Translations under genes and position numbers: made by a program | From: an uncultured Amylibacter sp. | GTDB lineage: Bacteria; Pseudomonadota; Alphaproteobacteria; Rhodobacterales; Rhodobacteraceae | Length of the DNA stretch: 64,000 nucleotides | Direction: 5' to 3' | Assembly: GCA_959347345.1 (NCBI GenBank) | Contig: OY365738.1 | Coordinates: 1,636,501 to 1,700,500 of the forward strand | The notes under the pieces: model-generated | Seen by the model: the letters and a program-made list of their open reading frames with translations, nothing else | The model's database searches: none | What the model was told of the DNA's origin: nothing | Shown here: positions 1-9,298 of the stretch, piece by piece | How the letters are laid out: each line of letters begins with the position of its first letter | How positions within the stretch are numbered: position 1 is the stretch's first letter

Positions 1-1
1 T

Positions 2-712
2 TTGGTTTATCAGCCTGTTGTTTATGGTCGTGATGCGCAAAAAGTGGTTTATTATGAGGGATTGATTCGCGTCCCTGATAAACGCGGGCGTTTAATTCCT
101 GCCGCCCAGTTCATGCCACTGGTGGAGGATACTCCGCAGGGACGGATTTTGGATTGCATCGCCCTGCGGTTGGGATTGGAGGCGTTACGGGCAGAGCCGA
201 ATTTATGTTTGGCGATAAATATGTCGGCGCGATCGATCGATTATCCCGATTGGATGGCGGAACTAAATCGCGGTTTGGCGGGGGATGAAACGCTGGCACG
301 GCGGTTGATTATTGAAATTACTGAGGCTTCTGCCATGTCCGCCCCCACCCTCGCGCGTGCCTTTATGCATGATTTGCGCGGTCGTGGGATTTCCTTTGCT
401 TTGGATGATTTTGGCGCGGGTAATACTTCGTTCGGCTATTTCCGCACGTTTCGGTTTGATATTGTCAAAATTGACGGGCAGTTTATTCGCAACATTCACA
501 AGGACACGGATAATCAGGTTTTGCTGGCGGCCTTATGTTCGCTGGCGCAGCATTTCAATATGTTCACCGTTGCCGAGCAGGTGGAAACGCAGGCAGAGGC
601 AGAATTTTTACGCGACTGTAACGTGGATTGCATGCAGGGGTATTATTTCGCCCACCCGCATGCTCTGTCAAAATGGAACGATTGCGAGTTCAGCGCGTTT
701 TCCGAAGTTTAG
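2..712 (+). CDS. EAL-domain cyclic-di-GMP phosphodiesterase, 5' end cut by window edge
   Basis: The reading frame is open from the first bases and lacks a convincing start, so the protein begins upstream of the window. What remains (about 236 residues) is an EAL domain, which hydrolyses the second messenger c-di-GMP to pGpG in the cytoplasm. The signature Glu is kept in a YYEGL context (Gly in place of the usual Ala). The other metal- and substrate-binding positions of the family are also visible: NMSAR, IEITE, DDFGAG, VKIDG, the Glu of AEQVE, and QGYYF near the C-terminus. An active enzyme is therefore likely. Any N-terminal sensor or GGDEF domain is out of view. The stop codon overlaps, tail to tail, the end of the small DUF465 gene on the other strand. 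Confidence 0.88.
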   Translation: MVYQPVVYGRDAQKVVYYEGLIRVPDKRGRLIPAAQFMPLVEDTPQGRILDCIALRLGLEALRAEPNLCLAINMSARSIDYPDWMAELNRGLAGDETLARRLIIEITEASAMSAPTLARAFMHDLRGRGISFALDDFGAGNTSFGYFRTFRFDIVKIDGQFIRNIHKDTDNQVLLAALCSLAQHFNMFTVAEQVETQAEAEFLRDCNVDCMQGYYFAHPHALSKWNDCEFSAFSEV

Positions 713-879
713 GCAGTTTCCGACAAATTTTGGATTTGTTGTTTTAGGTGGAGCTTTTGTTTTTTCAAATCTTGGATTTGCAAATCATCCGCGCTGGGCT
801 GTTTTTGTAAAGACTCTATTTTATCAGACAGGGTTTGGTGTTTCTTTTTCAGCTCGGCTAGGTGGGATGATAGTGACAT
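709..879 (-). CDS. small DUF465 (YdcH-like) coiled-coil protein
   Basis: This 56-residue reading frame starts with ATG 7 nt after an AAGGA ribosome-binding sequence and ends by overlapping the stop of the EAL gene. The sequence begins MSLSSHLAELKKKH and continues with charged heptads. A DDLQIQDLKKQKLHLK segment matches the pattern of the DUF465/YdcH family, in which a short helical hairpin carries a conserved K-x-x-K-L-x-L-K block. These proteins are common small cytosolic alphaproteobacterial proteins of unknown function, often found in families within one genome. The strong Shine-Dalgarno spacing and the family pattern support a real gene despite its size. No function is proposed. Confidence 0.8.
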   Translation of the reverse strand: MSLSSHLAELKKKHQTLSDKIESLQKQPSADDLQIQDLKKQKLHLKQQIQNLSETA

Positions 880-995
880 AAAATTTCCTTTTCGGGTTAG
901 GTTGGTTGGGTTATGGTTTGATTAAACCACAGATGAAAGCAAATGTCATGCGAAAAATCTGGGCTATAAGGTTTTTGTGATAAAATTTTTGTGCC

Positions 996-1748
996 TTACA
1001 AATCCTTTAGTACATCTTTTAGCCCCGCACAGTGGCGCAGAATGGCAAGGGCAGTATCGCTATAATCCTCGCCATCGGTTTTATGGTCGTGGTCTTGGTG
1101 AATAACCAATGGCGGACAGAGCCGCGCCGTACCCTTTGCCCCCTTGCGTGCGCGAATCAAAACACGGTTGGCATCGCGACCCAAACGCGGCGCAATCGGC
1201 AAAATGGTTATATCGCCACAGGCGGTTAAACTGGTGAGAATATCGGGCAGCCGAGCCGCGTGATGAATCATATAAAAATACCCACGCGGTTTCACACGGC
1301 GCAAACAGGCAGTAATCCAATCAGACAAAGCCATGCTTTCTTGATGTGCGGAGTGCTTATGGCTCTGCTGCGGTGCGGAATTTTTATCCTTATGAAAGGG
1401 CGGATTGGTTATGACATGGTCAAAGGTCGCCTGCTTTAACGCGGGCGGTAAATCGGCCAAATCGGCAGTGAAAACCGTTACAGGAATTTTATTTTTCACA
1501 CCATTTTCCTGCGCCAACTCCTCCGTTGCCTCATCGCGTTCCAATCCATAAAGCATCAAATCCGAAATCCGCACGCCAACAGCCAGCAAGGCCACCCCGA
1601 CTCCACACCCGACATCCAGCACCGATTGCCCCGATTTTGCCTGAACAAAAGCGGCCAAAAGAATCGGGTCAATCGCGGCGCGATAGCCGGTAACGGGTTG
1701 CAAAATCTGCAACCGCCCATCCAAAAATCCATTTGTTTCAACTTCCAT
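996..1748 (-). CDS. tRNA1(Val) (adenine37-N6)-methyltransferase-like protein (TrmN6 family)
   Basis: This is a class I SAM-dependent methyltransferase of 250 residues. It carries the SAM-binding stretch SVLDVGCGVGVALLAV and the catalytic NPPFHKD motif (NPPY/F type) that marks N6-adenine methyltransferases. The N-terminal part, with GFLDGRLQILQPVTGYRAAIDPILLAAF, is typical of the alphaproteobacterial TrmN6/YfiC group, which modifies A37 of tRNA1(Val). The frame is open further upstream, but the conserved family start (MEVETNGFLDG) and a GGGTTGGG sequence just before it favour the ATG at 1748. It is divergent from the polyprenyl synthase gene, the usual neighbour in this class, with about 100 bp between starts. 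Exact tRNA substrate is inferred from the family. Confidence 0.82.
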   Translation of the reverse strand: MEVETNGFLDGRLQILQPVTGYRAAIDPILLAAFVQAKSGQSVLDVGCGVGVALLAVGVRISDLMLYGLERDEATEELAQENGVKNKIPVTVFTADLADLPPALKQATFDHVITNPPFHKDKNSAPQQSHKHSAHQESMALSDWITACLRRVKPRGYFYMIHHAARLPDILTSLTACGDITILPIAPRLGRDANRVLIRARKGAKGTARLCPPLVIHQDHDHKTDGEDYSDTALAILRHCAGLKDVLKDL

Positions 1749-1852
1749 AAACCCAACCCTACCAGCCCCGCACGGGTTTGTCCAGCAATAACAAACGATA
1801 TTGCCATCCCAAAGATAACACGCTATACATGCCGCGAAAGGCACACCCCCCA

Positions 1853-2866
1853 ATGACTATCCCACCGACCCCGTTTGAGAATTTACAAACCCACTGTCGC
1901 GCCGATATGGCGCAGGTTAATCAGATGATTGACCACGCCATGCAATCGCACCATGCGCCACGGATTGGCGCGGTTAGCGGGCATTTGATTGGCGCGGGCG
2001 GCAAGCGGTTGCGCTCGCTTTTATGCTTGGCGGGGGCGCGGATTTGCGGCTATGACGGCGAGTTTCACATTCATCTGGCAACCGTGGTGGAGTTCATTCA
2101 CACCGCGACTTTATTGCACGATGATGTCGTGGATGAGAGCGATAAACGCCGCGGGCGCGAATCGGCAAATCTGCTCTGGGATAATAAATCGTCGATTCTG
2201 GTCGGCGATTATTTGTTTGCCCGCGCGTTTCAATTGATGGTGCAGGTTGGCGATTTGGCGGTGCTGGATATGCTGTCCTCTGCCGCCGCGACGATTGCCG
2301 AAGGCGAAGTTTTACAGCTGAGCGCGGTGCAAAATATCGCGACAGATGAGGCGACTTATCTGCGGATTATCACGGGCAAAACGGCGGCGTTGTTCGCTGC
2401 CTCCTGTGGCGTGGGTGCGATTTTATCGGGTGCGGGGACGGCCAGCGAAACCGCGCTTTATAATTATGGCGAGGCCTTGGGCATGAGCTTTCAAATCGTT
2501 GATGATGTGCTGGATTACGATGGCAATTCTGCCGATTTAGGCAAAAATACCGGCGATGATTTTAGAGAGGGTAAGATGACCCTACCCGTGATTATTGCCC
2601 TGCAACGGGGCGATGCGGGCGAGCGGGTTTTTTGGCAAAGAGTGATGGAAACGGGCAAGCAAGAATCGGGCGATTTTGAACGGGCGAAAGAGCTGTTATT
2701 AAAATATGACGCGTTGGAAGAAACCAAAACACGGGCGCGGGCATTTGGCACAAAGGCGCAAGAATCGCTAGCGGGTTTGGGGGCTGGTTTGCAAAGAACG
2801 GGGGCAGAGGATTTGGTGCAGATTTTGCATGACCAAATGGATTTTGTCATCTCACGAATTTCGTAA
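1853..2866 (+). CDS. ispB: polyprenyl (octa/decaprenyl) diphosphate synthase
   Basis: This long-chain trans-prenyl diphosphate synthase condenses isopentenyl diphosphate onto allylic primers to make the ubiquinone side chain. The two aspartate-rich motifs that bind diphosphate through magnesium are present: DDVVD at about residues 90-94 and DDVLD at about 217-221. The GGKRLR substrate-binding motif lies near residue 49. With this start the length is 337 residues, normal for the family. An in-frame ATG at 1829 is possible, but the family N-terminus and a GAAAGG sequence upstream favour 1853. The 3' end lies 3 bp from the convergent GST gene. Chain length (C40 or C50) cannot be read from the sequence; alphaproteobacteria usually make Q10. 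Confidence 0.9.
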   Translation: MTIPPTPFENLQTHCRADMAQVNQMIDHAMQSHHAPRIGAVSGHLIGAGGKRLRSLLCLAGARICGYDGEFHIHLATVVEFIHTATLLHDDVVDESDKRRGRESANLLWDNKSSILVGDYLFARAFQLMVQVGDLAVLDMLSSAAATIAEGEVLQLSAVQNIATDEATYLRIITGKTAALFAASCGVGAILSGAGTASETALYNYGEALGMSFQIVDDVLDYDGNSADLGKNTGDDFREGKMTLPVIIALQRGDAGERVFWQRVMETGKQESGDFERAKELLLKYDALEETKTRARAFGTKAQESLAGLGAGLQRTGAEDLVQILHDQMDFVISRIS

Positions 2867-2869
2867 AAA

Positions 2870-3478
2870 CTAATCGCTCATCTCTTGGCGCAATTTATCC
2901 GCCCGTTGATAGGCTGGACGCGAAATACAGGTTTTTATATAGGCACGGATTTTTTCACTTTTCGGCGACTCAAACCTGCTAACCCGCGCCCACCCCAAAC
3001 ATTGAATCAAAACAATATCAGGCACGCTTAACTGCGCCCCCATCAAATACGGAGCATTGGTAAATCGCGTCTCCAAAGTCCGCAACGCCTTTTCATACAA
3101 AAATATCTGCCCATCACGCACGGCATTTATCTGGTATTTTTCCGGCAAATTCCATTCATATCGGGCGTTCGTCCAAAGCACCGCATCAAACTCATCATTG
3201 ATAAATTGGGTGAAACTATCCTGCGTGGCACGACCCAAAGTGCCAGCTTTATCGCTCATCAAACCATGGCTATCTGCCAGAAATTGAATCGCGGCGACAC
3301 TGTCAATAATCGCGACATCACCAACCATCAGTACCGGAACCTTGCCAGAGGGATTAAACCCACGCGCCACATCACTACGCGGAACAACGGGTTCTATTTT
3401 ATACTCCACGCCCAATTCTTCCAGCATCCAAGCGATGCGAAACGCGCGGGTATTTAACTTGCCAATAATACGATACAT
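2870..3478 (-). CDS. glutathione S-transferase family protein
   Basis: This 202-residue protein has the two-domain layout of cytosolic glutathione S-transferases. The N-terminal thioredoxin-like part starts MYRIIGKLNTRAFRIAWMLEE and contains the cis-proline region GKVPVLMVGD followed by an IIDSVAAIQFLAD segment. In this family that segment has the Glu/Asp-Ser pair holding the gamma-glutamyl moiety. The rest is alpha-helical, with the APYLMGAQLSVPDI stretch that matches the conserved N-capping box region of the C-terminal domain. Such enzymes conjugate or reduce electrophiles with glutathione. The substrate is unknown. An AAGAGG sequence precedes the ATG. It is convergent with ispB. Confidence 0.85.
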   Translation of the reverse strand: MYRIIGKLNTRAFRIAWMLEELGVEYKIEPVVPRSDVARGFNPSGKVPVLMVGDVAIIDSVAAIQFLADSHGLMSDKAGTLGRATQDSFTQFINDEFDAVLWTNARYEWNLPEKYQINAVRDGQIFLYEKALRTLETRFTNAPYLMGAQLSVPDIVLIQCLGWARVSRFESPKSEKIRAYIKTCISRPAYQRADKLRQEMSD

Positions 3479-3630
3479 AAAAATGCCTCTTCATTTCGGT
3501 TTAATAAAGCATGGTTTTATACGATAAAGCCACGCAATGCAAATGGTAAAAATACCCGCTAAAAACACCCCTAGAATAATTTGTATAATCGTGGTAAAAC
3601 CGACTCTTATTAAAAAAGGCAAACCAAACA

Positions 3631-4503
3631 ATGGCTTTAAGAGCAACCGATTTGAACGAATCAAGCAACGGCTGGGTGTTTTTGAAAATGCACGGGCTGG
3701 GCAATGATTTTGTTATTATTGACGCACGCGAGGATGATATAGATATCCGCAAAGGCGCGGCGCGTGCTTTGGGGCATCGTCATTTTGGCGTGGGCTTTGA
3801 TCAACTGGTGGTGATGGGCAAATCCACCCGCGCCGATGTGCATCTGGCCTTTTGGAACAGCGATGGAGGCAAGGCGAACGCCTGCGGTAATGCCAGCCGT
3901 TGCGTTGCCCGTTTGTTAATGGCGGAGAGCGGCAAAGATACCGTGGTTTTGGAGACGGGCAATGGTTTGTTACCCGCCGTTATGAAAGCCAATGAAACGG
4001 GTGAATCGGGCAAAATGATTTGGGTGAATATGGGGCAACCTCAACTGGATTGGCGCGATATTCCCCTTGCCAAAGCGGTTGATATTGATGCCTTGCCCTT
4101 GGACGATAGCCCAAGTGCGGTCGGCATGGGCAACCCGCATTGTGTCTTTATTACGGATGATGTGGCGGGGATTGATGTGCCACGACTCGGCTCGGCGATT
4201 GAAAAAAACCCGTTGTTTCCAGAGAGAACGAACGTGGAATTCGTGCAAGTTTTAACGCGGGATTCTATTAAAATGCGGGTGTGGGAACGCGGCGGGATAA
4301 TGACTTTTGCTTGCGGGTCTGGTGCCTGTGCTGCCGTGGTGGCAAGCCATCGCAAAGGTTTGATTAACCCCCGTGTAGAGGTTATTCTGGACGGCGGGAT
4401 TTTGCAAATTGATTGGCGCGATGATGGAGTTTGGATGGGCGGGCAGACCGCGTTGGTGTTTCGCGGGGTTTTAAGCCGTGATTTTATGGAGGGGTTCGCG
4501 TGA
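3631..4503 (+). CDS. dapF: diaminopimelate epimerase
   Basis: DapF interconverts LL- and meso-diaminopimelate, supplying the peptidoglycan crosslinking residue and the lysine precursor. The family start LKMHGLGNDFV is at residues 18-28. The two catalytic cysteines are in place: C85 in NACGNASRC and C228 in TFACGSGAC. The length of 290 residues is normal. Its stop overlaps the GTG start of the methylthiotransferase gene by 4 bp, so the two are translationally coupled, an arrangement common in alphaproteobacteria. The 5' intergenic region contains a TATAAT-like hexamer but no clear -35 box. Confidence 0.95.
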   Translation: MALRATDLNESSNGWVFLKMHGLGNDFVIIDAREDDIDIRKGAARALGHRHFGVGFDQLVVMGKSTRADVHLAFWNSDGGKANACGNASRCVARLLMAESGKDTVVLETGNGLLPAVMKANETGESGKMIWVNMGQPQLDWRDIPLAKAVDIDALPLDDSPSAVGMGNPHCVFITDDVAGIDVPRLGSAIEKNPLFPERTNVEFVQVLTRDSIKMRVWERGGIMTFACGSGACAAVVASHRKGLINPRVEVILDGGILQIDWRDDGVWMGGQTALVFRGVLSRDFMEGFA

Positions 4504-5786
4504 CTTTGCCGATTATTGAAACGCTGGGCTGTCGCTTGAATACCTATGAAAGCCAAGTCATGCAGGATTTATGCCAAGACGCGGGTGTGCAAAATACCAT
4601 TATCGTTAATACCTGTGCGGTGACGGCGGCGGCAGTGCGTACCTCGCGTCAGAAAATCCGTAAATTGCGTAAAGCGCACCCCGATGCTCGGCTGGTTGTG
4701 ACGGGGTGTGCCGCGCAAATCGCGCCCGAATCTTACGCCAAAATGGCAGAGGTGGATGTGGTTCTGGGCAACCATGAAAAAATGCAAGCGTCCAGTTGGG
4801 CGGGTTTGAAAACTTCACCAAAAACCGTGGCAACCCTCACCCCGCCCGATTTCATCGGCGCGCAAGAAAAAATAAAGGTCAACGATATCAGCGCGGTTCG
4901 CGAAACCGCCAGCCATCTTTTGGCTGGATTTGACGGGCGCGCCCGTGCCTATGTTCAGGTGCAAAACGGCTGCGACCATCGCTGTACTTTTTGCATTATT
5001 CCTTATGGACGCGGCCCGTCGCGTTCCACCCCTGCGGGCTTTGTGATAGAGCAAATCCAACGGCTGGTTGATAACGGTTTTAACGAAGTGGTTTTAACGG
5101 GTGTGGATATGACAAGTTGGGGTGCGGATTTGCCGGGCCAGCCGCGTTTGGGCGATTTGGTGCAAAAAATCCTGCGTCATGTTGCGGGTTTGGCGCGGCT
5201 TCGGCTCAGCAGTATTGATAGTATAGAGGCGGATTCCGCCCTGATTGATGCGATGAAAAGCGAGCGGCGGTTTATGCCGCATATCCACATGTCCCTGCAA
5301 TCTGGCGATAATATGATTTTGAAACGGATGAAGCGGCGGCATTGTCGCGAGGATGCGATTGATTTTTGCACGGCGGTTCGCAGGGCGCGTCCCGATATTG
5401 TTTTTGGCGCGGATATTATCGCGGGCTTCCCGACAGAGACGGAGGCGATGTTCGAGCAGTCCTGCGATTTGGTGGCGGAATGCGGATTGACTTGGTTGCA
5501 TGTCTTTGGCTTTTCGGCGCGGGTGGGAACGCCTGCGGCGCGGATGCCGCAATTACCTGCCGATATAATAAAAGAACGTTCGGCGGTTTTGCGTGGCTTG
5601 GGTGAGGCGGCGAGGGCTGCGCATTTTGAACGGCAAGTGGGGTCGGTTTGCTCGGTTTTGATGGAGAGTGATAATCGCGGACGGTGCGAGGATTTTAGCG
5701 AAGTTATGTTTGCCACACCCCAAGTAAGGGGACAGATTGTGTCTGCAAAGATTATTGGGTATGATGAAAAAACTCTGCTTGCCTAG
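4500..5786 (+). CDS. mtaB: tRNA threonylcarbamoyladenosine 37 methylthiotransferase (MtaB type)
   Basis: This radical-SAM methylthiotransferase adds a methylthio group to t6A37 of ANN-decoding tRNAs. The N-terminal UPF0004 domain holds three cluster-binding cysteines in ETLGCRLN, NTCAVT and TGCAAQ. The central radical-SAM motif is CDHRCTFC. Length is 428 residues, typical of MtaB rather than of MiaB or RimO. The start is a GTG overlapping the dapF stop (GTGA), which fits the family N-terminus. The C-terminal TRAM domain appears short. It is the distal gene of a dapF-mtaB unit and is convergent with cfa, with only about 10 bp between the stops. Confidence 0.9.
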   Translation: MTLPIIETLGCRLNTYESQVMQDLCQDAGVQNTIIVNTCAVTAAAVRTSRQKIRKLRKAHPDARLVVTGCAAQIAPESYAKMAEVDVVLGNHEKMQASSWAGLKTSPKTVATLTPPDFIGAQEKIKVNDISAVRETASHLLAGFDGRARAYVQVQNGCDHRCTFCIIPYGRGPSRSTPAGFVIEQIQRLVDNGFNEVVLTGVDMTSWGADLPGQPRLGDLVQKILRHVAGLARLRLSSIDSIEADSALIDAMKSERRFMPHIHMSLQSGDNMILKRMKRRHCREDAIDFCTAVRRARPDIVFGADIIAGFPTETEAMFEQSCDLVAECGLTWLHVFGFSARVGTPAARMPQLPADIIKERSAVLRGLGEAARAAHFERQVGSVCSVLMESDNRGRCEDFSEVMFATPQVRGQIVSAKIIGYDEKTLLA

Positions 5787-5796
5787 ATTTTAACGA

Positions 5797-7014
5797 TTAT
5801 TTATAAAGATAATCGCGTGTCAATGGCACAACCCCCGCGCCCCCTGCACCCCGAACCAGTTGCACCTGAAACACCGCCTGTTTGTCAAACCGAAACGTCG
5901 TCTCAGAAGCGGTCAAATAATACCGCCACATCCGACAAAATCTATCATCATAAACCAGCCGTGCCGCCTCAATATTACCGTCAAACCGCGCCCGCCAATG
6001 TTTAATCGTCTCGGCATAATGTAGGCGCAGAATTTCTATATCCATAGTCTCTAACGCCGCCTCTTCGCTGGCGGCGGTAATTTCGGATAAGGATGGCAAA
6101 TACCCACCCGGAAAAATATATTTTTGAATCCAAGAGCTAACCGCAAAGGGTGCGGAATTACGCCCGATGGTGTGGATTAACGCGACACCTTGGGGGTTCA
6201 GCAGTTTGTAAACATGGGAAAAGAATTCATTATAATGTTTTAATCCAACATGTTCAAACATTCCAACGGACACGATTCTGTCAAACTGCCCGTCAACTAA
6301 ACGATAATCTTGCAGGCGGAAATCAACATCCAACCCAGCCTCGCCCGCCCGCGCCACGGCAATTTTATGTTGCGATTCGGACAGGGTAACCCCGACGATT
6401 TCCACTCCGTAATCCCGTGCCAAAGTCAAACCCAAACCGCCCCAACCACAGCCAATATCCAAAACCCGCATGCCCTTTTCCAAACACAGCTTTTTGGCAA
6501 TATGGTGTTTTTTCTGCTCCTGCGCCGCCTCCAAAGTATCGCCCGCTGTTTTAAAATATGCACAAGAATACTGTTTGTCTTCATCAAGGAAAAGGTCGTA
6601 TAAATCATCTGATAAATTATAATGATGGGCGACATTTTTGCGGGCGCGTTCCAAAATATTATTGGATCTTATAGTGCGCAACTGATGGTGAATCCAACCC
6701 TGCAAGCGCACCCAGAATACCCGCTCAGACGGCGGAGCATCATTAAAATAACGGCGGTTTTTTATTCCCAATTCCAAAAACCCAAACAAATCATCATCGG
6801 TTATGGTCAGGCGACCGTCCATATAGGCCTCACCCACCGCCATATCGGTGTTCAAAATAATTTTGCGTGGCAGGGTCGGATCTTGCAAAAAAATCTCAAC
6901 ATGCGGGGCGGTACCATCGCCCAAAATCTGCGTCGTCCCATCGGGATAATGCACGGTTAAATCGCCGATTTGGATGGTTTTTGCCACCAATGTTTTACAT
7001 AGGGAAATCCACAT
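5797..7014 (-). CDS. cfa: cyclopropane-fatty-acyl-phospholipid synthase
   Basis: This 405-residue enzyme transfers a methylene group from SAM to double bonds of membrane phospholipid acyl chains. The SAM-binding motif VLDIGCGWGGLGL is followed by the family segments VTLSESQHK, SVGMFEHVG and KYIFPGGYLPS. NVAHHYNLSDDLYDLFLD, which precedes the catalytic core, is also diagnostic. The N-terminal 100 residues match the family's less conserved lipid-binding part. The protein acts at the inner face of the cytoplasmic membrane and is usually stress- or stationary-phase-induced. The gene stands alone on this strand. The exact start could be a few codons downstream of the ATG used here. Confidence 0.92.
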   Translation of the reverse strand: MWISLCKTLVAKTIQIGDLTVHYPDGTTQILGDGTAPHVEIFLQDPTLPRKIILNTDMAVGEAYMDGRLTITDDDLFGFLELGIKNRRYFNDAPPSERVFWVRLQGWIHHQLRTIRSNNILERARKNVAHHYNLSDDLYDLFLDEDKQYSCAYFKTAGDTLEAAQEQKKHHIAKKLCLEKGMRVLDIGCGWGGLGLTLARDYGVEIVGVTLSESQHKIAVARAGEAGLDVDFRLQDYRLVDGQFDRIVSVGMFEHVGLKHYNEFFSHVYKLLNPQGVALIHTIGRNSAPFAVSSWIQKYIFPGGYLPSLSEITAASEEAALETMDIEILRLHYAETIKHWRARFDGNIEAARLVYDDRFCRMWRYYLTASETTFRFDKQAVFQVQLVRGAGGAGVVPLTRDYLYK

Positions 7015-7081
7015 ATTTTGTGCTCGCTTATAATTTATTTAACGGATGTTTAACCTAAGACAGATGAAATATCAACCGCGA

Positions 7082-8272
7082 TTATCCCGCGATAAAACCG
7101 CCCAATCTATCCAGTGCGGTTTTGATTGATTCGGCGGAGCTGGCACAGCTGAACCGAACATAACCCTCTCCCATCACGCCAAAATCGGTGCCACCAATCG
7201 TGGCAACCCCTGCGGTTTCCAAAAACCCCTCAGCAAACGCCGCCGCCGTATAGCCTGTTTTTGTGATATTGGGAAAGGCGTAAAACGCGCCCTTGGGCGC
7301 AATACAGCTAATCCCCGCTATCGCGTTCAAACCCGCCACCATGATTTGACGGCGGTTATCAAATTCCTCCACCATATCAGCCACACAATCTTGCGAGCCC
7401 GTCAGCGCCGCCAGCCCAGCCCATTGCGTTGGCGCATTGACGCAAGACCAGCAATTCACCGCCAGCTTTCGCGCAGGTTCATAAAGTGCGGGCGGAAAAA
7501 TACCATAGCCCAAACGCCACCCCGTCATAGCATAGGTTTTAGACCAACCATCCAGCACAATCAGACGATCGCGGATTTCTGGATAGGACAGCAAACTGGT
7601 ATGGGTTTGCCCGTCATAACACATCTGCCCGTAGATTTCATCGGACAAAATGGCTATGTCGGGGCGGTTGGCTAGACCTTTTACCAGAGCATCAATTTCA
7701 CCGCGGGGGCTGACTCCGCCACAGGGATTGGCGGGGGAATTCACAATAATCAACGCGGTTTTATCGGTTATCAGGGACAGAGTTTCCTCGGCATTAAAGG
7801 CGAAGTTATTGGATTCGCGTATCGGGATAGGAATCGGCGTGGCTCCGCTGTATTCAATCAGCGAGCGATAAATCGGAAACCCCGGATCGGGGTAGAGGAT
7901 TTCCGCCCCCGCCTGCCCAAACAGGGCGATCGCTAGATACATAACAACCTTGCCACCTGGAGTGATAAGCACGCTATCGGGATGGATTTCGGCATTCGTA
8001 CGGCGGAGCAAATCGGTGCAAACAGCTTCACGCAAAGCCACCATACCCCGCGCATCGGTGTAGCCATGATGTCCGTCATAAATCGCTTTTACCGCGGCGT
8101 GGGTGATATGTTCAGGCGTGGGGAAATCGGGTTGCCCAATGCCAAGGTTAATAATATCACGACCTTTGTTTTGCAAATCCTGCACACGGGCCAGAACGCG
8201 AAAGGCGTTTTCTTCGCCGATACGAGCAAAATCGGGGAGGATTTTTAGGGAGGTGTTTAGGGGCAGTTTCAT
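7082..8272 (-). CDS. PLP-dependent class I/II aminotransferase
   Basis: This 396-residue protein is a fold-type I aminotransferase of the aspartate-aminotransferase superfamily. The PLP-binding lysine sits in SKTYAMTGWRLGYG, and NSPANPCGGV and LSDEIYGQM are the usual cofactor-contact motifs. The N-terminus (FRVLARVQDLQNKGRDIINLGIGQPDF) matches the subgroup close to AspC/alanine aminotransferases. The substrate is not determined. The ATG chosen overlaps the stop of the adenine deaminase gene (ATGA), indicating translational coupling. A TTG six codons upstream is possible but less likely. Confidence 0.88.
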   Translation of the reverse strand: MKLPLNTSLKILPDFARIGEENAFRVLARVQDLQNKGRDIINLGIGQPDFPTPEHITHAAVKAIYDGHHGYTDARGMVALREAVCTDLLRRTNAEIHPDSVLITPGGKVVMYLAIALFGQAGAEILYPDPGFPIYRSLIEYSGATPIPIPIRESNNFAFNAEETLSLITDKTALIIVNSPANPCGGVSPRGEIDALVKGLANRPDIAILSDEIYGQMCYDGQTHTSLLSYPEIRDRLIVLDGWSKTYAMTGWRLGYGIFPPALYEPARKLAVNCWSCVNAPTQWAGLAALTGSQDCVADMVEEFDNRRQIMVAGLNAIAGISCIAPKGAFYAFPNITKTGYTAAAFAEGFLETAGVATIGGTDFGVMGEGYVRFSCASSAESIKTALDRLGGFIAG

Positions 8273-9294
8273 TTTGTCGCTTTCGCCCAAGACTCGGCTT
8301 GGGTATCAATTTTATCAAGATGGAGCTGTTTATCCGAATCGGGAATAAAAGAGGCAATAAAAGAATTCTTTGCCAGTGTGATAATATCCGTCGCCGTCAA
8401 TCCAACAGCCTCCGCAACCGCCTTGTAATTATCGTTAATATACCCGCCGAAATAGGACGGATCATCGGAATTTATCGTTGCGATAATATTCGCATCAAGG
8501 GCGCGTTTTATCGGGTGCTGCGCCAAATCATCCAACCCCTTTAGCCGTAAATTGGACAGAGGACACATGGTCAAAGGCACGCGGTCGCGGGCGATTCGGG
8601 CAATCAAGGGGGCATCGTCAAAGGCGCGGTTGCCGTGGTCAATCCGTGCGACCTGCAAATCATCCAGGGCAGTGCGCACGTACTCGGCGGGGCCTTCCTC
8701 ACCCGCGTGGGCAAAGGCGGTGAAACCCTGTTTGCGGGCTTCGGCAAACACCCGTGAAAACATCTGCGGGGGGAAGTCACGTTCAGAGCTATCCAGCCCA
8801 ACGCCAAAGATATGGTCTTTGTGTTTGCACGCACAGGTTAGGGTTTCAAAGGCGGAATCCTCGGGCAAATGACGCAGAAAACACATGATTAAACGCGATG
8901 ATATTTTAAGAAGTTTATGCCCGTCTTGCAGGGCGTGGGCGATGCCCGCCAGCACGGTATCAAACGCTATACCGCGTTCCATGTGGGCTTGTGGGTCAAA
9001 GAAAATCTCCGCATGGCGCAGACCTTGTTTATGGACAACTTCCAAATACGCCCAAGTCAAATCGTAAAAATCGCGTTCCTCTATTAGAACAGACATCCCT
9101 TGATAATATAAATCTAGAAAATCCTGTAAGCAATCAAAATCATAGGCCGCGTGGATTTCCGCGACCGATTTATAGGGCAGAGTGATGTTGTTTCTTTTGG
9201 CAAGCTGCATCATCAGCTCTGGTTCCAAAGTACCCTCTATATGCAGGTGCAATTCGGCCTTTGGCAGGGTGTCGATTAAAGTATGAAGAAGCAT
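8269..9294 (-). CDS. adenine deaminase (adenosine-deaminase-like family)
   Basis: This 341-residue metal-dependent hydrolase of the ADA superfamily has the zinc ligands H16 and H18 in ELHLHIEGTL. It also has the catalytic HAGEEGP region, RIDHGNRAF, and the NSDDPSYFGGY ending. The D-P-S/A-Y-F-G-G-Y tail and the GLDSSE motif are features of the subgroup that deaminates adenine to hypoxanthine (EC 3.5.4.2) rather than adenosine. I therefore favour adenine as substrate, giving purine salvage. It is the first gene of a two-gene unit with the downstream aminotransferase. Its start codon lies 4 bp from a heptad-repeat arm, and no Shine-Dalgarno sequence is recognisable in that arm. Confidence 0.83.
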   Translation of the reverse strand: MLLHTLIDTLPKAELHLHIEGTLEPELMMQLAKRNNITLPYKSVAEIHAAYDFDCLQDFLDLYYQGMSVLIEERDFYDLTWAYLEVVHKQGLRHAEIFFDPQAHMERGIAFDTVLAGIAHALQDGHKLLKISSRLIMCFLRHLPEDSAFETLTCACKHKDHIFGVGLDSSERDFPPQMFSRVFAEARKQGFTAFAHAGEEGPAEYVRTALDDLQVARIDHGNRAFDDAPLIARIARDRVPLTMCPLSNLRLKGLDDLAQHPIKRALDANIIATINSDDPSYFGGYINDNYKAVAEAVGLTATDIITLAKNSFIASFIPDSDKQLHLDKIDTQAESWAKATK

Positions 9295-9298
9295 TTTT

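Noticed and set aside
4041..5716. Minus-strand frames of 150-180 codons opposite dapF-mtaB
   Set aside because: Antisense shadows of two genes with all catalytic motifs intact.
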